In this document: piece by piece, positions 6,749 through 7,668 of the stretch
Numbering within the stretch: the stretch's first letter is position 1
Layout of the letters: each line of letters starts with the position of its first letter
Assembly: GCA_016871475.1 (NCBI GenBank)
Contig: VHDG01000171.1
Span: forward strand, 1 to 7,668
Source: Verrucomicrobiota bacterium
GTDB lineage: Bacteria > Verrucomicrobiota > Verrucomicrobiia > Limisphaerales > UBA11320
Length of the DNA: 7,668 nucleotides
Reading direction: 5' to 3'
Made by a program: the position numbers and the translations under genes
The notes under the pieces: generated by a model
What the model was told of the DNA's origin: nothing
Seen by the model: only the letters and a program-made list of their open reading frames with translations
Databases searched by the model: none

Positions 6749-7225
6749 TCAGCGTGGTTCCAGCCTGTTGGCGACGGGTCGTACGGGTATTGTGCGCTCC
6801 TCGAACAAGGCTTCTCCTTGTTGAGGCGAAGCCATCAGCAGCTGGATTTTCCGACCCTTGGAGGCATTCACCGTGAAACGGGCTCCGGGTTTGCCCATGA
6901 GCATCTTTCCAGAACGCGTCCGGATGACGGTGGTCTCGTCGGCCTGGACTGAAACCAACCTGATCTGGCTGGGTGGATCTACCGGCTTGTGTCCGTTCAG
7001 GAGGATCTCTCTGACGTTCATCGGTCCTGGTGGAGAGAATTTTGTAGTTTTGCTCGGGCCTTGAGCTGCCTGAAGTGGTCTAAAGGTTGAATGTGATGTG
7101 GGGGTGGCAGCCTGGTTTGAAGGCGTCTTGGGCGAGGAGCAGCCAGCGAGGGTGAGGCTCAGCGCAATTAAGGGAACCATGAGTGATCGGGTGTTCATAG
7201 TGCAGTTCAGAGATGTTTTTTTCAT
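6749..7225 (-). CDS. Small putative lipoprotein of unknown function
   Basis: I do not recognise the family. From the ATG at 7225 the product has 158 residues: a basic N-terminus (MKKTSLNCTMNTRS), a hydrophobic stretch (LMVPLIALSLT) and a lipobox LAGC with the lipidated Cys at residue 29. Signal peptidase II processing and membrane anchoring are therefore likely. Residues about 30-68 are rich in Pro, Ser, Thr and Gln, a typical tether. Residues about 86-150 look beta-rich, with RLVSVQADETTVIRTRSGK and a basic, Gly-containing KPGARFTVNASKGRK. The start at 7225 is chosen because GAGGG sits four bases upstream, the best ribosome site in the window. An alternative ATG at 7198 gives a classic 19-residue lipoprotein signal (Cys20) and has the ACTATG context of other local genes. 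A longer reading from 7285 lacks support. The gene is convergent with terC and divergent from the helicase gene. Confidence 0.8.
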   Translation of the reverse strand: MKKTSLNCTMNTRSLMVPLIALSLTLAGCSSPKTPSNQAATPTSHSTFRPLQAAQGPSKTTKFSPPGPMNVREILLNGHKPVDPPSQIRLVSVQADETTVIRTRSGKMLMGKPGARFTVNASKGRKIQLLMASPQQGEALFEERTIPVRPVANRLEPR

Positions 7226-7229
7226 GGTG

Positions 7230-7234
7230 CCCTC
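7230..7234 (-). promoter_or_regulatory. Shine-Dalgarno sequence of the lipoprotein gene
   Basis: On the minus strand GTGAGGGCACC runs directly into the ATG at 7225-7223, with GAGGG four bases before it. It is the only clear Shine-Dalgarno match at near-normal spacing among the seven genes here, and it favours the MKKTSL start over MNTRSL. Confidence 0.6.
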
Positions 7235-7284
7235 ACCGGCGGAGAGAGACCGCGAGAGCAGGGCATCCGTGTCTCCGAGCGGCA

Positions 7285-7313
7285 AAAATCATGAAAACTT
7301 TAGGCCTGATTTT
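7285..7313. repeat. Perfect 7-base inverted repeat in the divergent lipoprotein/helicase region
   Basis: AAAATCA (7285-7291) and TGATTTT (7307-7313) are perfect inverted copies with a 15-base spacer. They span the AT-rich core of an otherwise GC-rich 139-base gap between two divergent genes, where promoters would be expected. The centre-to-centre distance of 22 bases, about two helical turns, would suit a dimeric regulator. No known operator is recognised. Confidence 0.4.
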
Positions 7314-7346
7314 GGAGAGGGAACAAATCCGGGCTGGCCATCCGGT

Positions 7347-7371
7347 TGGGCGCATGGCATTTCTATGCCCA
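7347..7371 (+). promoter_or_regulatory. Potential hairpin covering the helicase start codon
   Basis: GGCAT (7356-7360), loop TTCT, ATGCC (7365-7369) form a perfect five-base stem that contains the ATG at 7365. Outer arms TGGGC (7347-7351) and GCCCA (7367-7371) offer a competing pairing. Either would hide the first ATG, while the second in-frame ATG (7371) lies at the edge of the structure. Control by temperature or by the helicase itself is possible but not shown. Confidence 0.35.
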
Positions 7372-7668
7372 TGTCATTTGGCAACTTCGGGTTGGCTGCG
7401 CCCATTTTGGAAGGGGTGAAAGCAATGGGTTATGTCGAACCAACCCCGATTCAGCTTCGCGCAATCCCCCTCATTATGGAGGGACGTGATGTTATCGGCA
7501 GCGCCCAGACTGGGACCGGTAAGACGGCGGCCTTTGCGCTTCCGATGCTTTCCAAGATTCTGGACCTTCCCAAGGGCAAGTCGCGTTTCCTGATCATGGA
7601 GCCCACTCGCGAGCTTGCAGCCCAAGTGGAGACCGCCATTCGTGATTTCTCCCGTTTCACCTCCCTCA
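7365..7668 (+). CDS. DEAD-box ATP-dependent RNA helicase, N-terminal part (truncated by window end)
   Basis: DEAD-box helicases unwind short RNA duplexes in ribosome assembly, RNA decay and cold adaptation. The 101 visible codons, still open at the window edge, contain the start of the first RecA-like domain. The upstream aromatic is Phe5, the Q motif is GYVEPTPIQ at 22-30, Walker A (motif I) is AQTGTGKT at 47-54 and motif Ia is PTRELA at 80-85. DEAD, SAT and the second domain would lie beyond the window, so the subgroup (RhlE-, CsdA- or SrmB-like) cannot be set and I give no symbol. Start: the ATG at 7365 (MPMSFGNFGL) and the ATG at 7371 (MSFGNFGL) are both plausible. The second matches the usual family N-terminus, a Met close to the aromatic-x-x-x-Gly-Leu pattern. 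No Shine-Dalgarno sits at normal distance; GGAGAGGG at 7314-7321 is over 40 bases upstream and no in-frame start follows it closely. Confidence 0.95.
   Translation, partial: MPMSFGNFGLAAPILEGVKAMGYVEPTPIQLRAIPLIMEGRDVIGSAQTGTGKTAAFALPMLSKILDLPKGKSRFLIMEPTRELAAQVETAIRDFSRFTSL

Noticed and set aside
1..7668. Mobile element, CRISPR, toxin-antitoxin, phage or defence system
   Set aside because: No transposase, integrase, spaced repeat array, attachment-like duplication or foreign-looking gene cluster was seen. The window is largely ordinary housekeeping genes.

Overview
This is a mostly housekeeping chromosomal locus from a Gram-negative bacterium with moderately high GC. It carries protein-folding genes, protein-export genes and the start of an RNA helicase gene. 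Gene content and protein style (dnaK followed by groES, a fused SecDF after YajC, a lipoprotein of unknown family, and few Shine-Dalgarno sequences) suggest the Verrucomicrobiota or a neighbouring PVC lineage. That assignment is an inference from remembered family features, not from a search.

Layout: (1) positions 1-2302, minus strand: dnaK, then a 140-base spacer, then the first 71 codons of groES, which runs off the left edge. groEL would be expected beyond it. (2) 2303-2811: a divergent intergenic region of about 510 bases with no credible gene. Its dnaK-proximal part carries several short dyads. Its middle is extremely G-rich and contains one canonical G-quadruplex motif. Its right end has a candidate promoter for the rightward genes. 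(3) 2812-6680, plus strand: yajC, a fused secDF and a terC/alx-family membrane protein gene, separated by 20 and 18 bases and so probably one operon. (4) 6749-7225, minus strand: a small lipoprotein of unknown function, convergent with terC. (5) 7365-7668, plus strand: the N-terminal part of a DEAD-box RNA helicase, divergent from the lipoprotein gene.

The genes form two functional units. DnaK and GroES belong to the cytoplasmic folding and heat-shock machinery. YajC and SecDF are accessory parts of the Sec translocon that use the proton-motive force to help export. The TerC-family protein directly behind them is notable because TerC proteins have been linked in Bacillus subtilis to supplying manganese to exported enzymes. 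I found no mobile element, CRISPR array, tRNA, rRNA or defence system. The points most worth a second look are the secDF-terC linkage, a shared ACTATG start context in place of Shine-Dalgarno sequences, the G-rich block between dnaK and yajC, and dyads near several starts.
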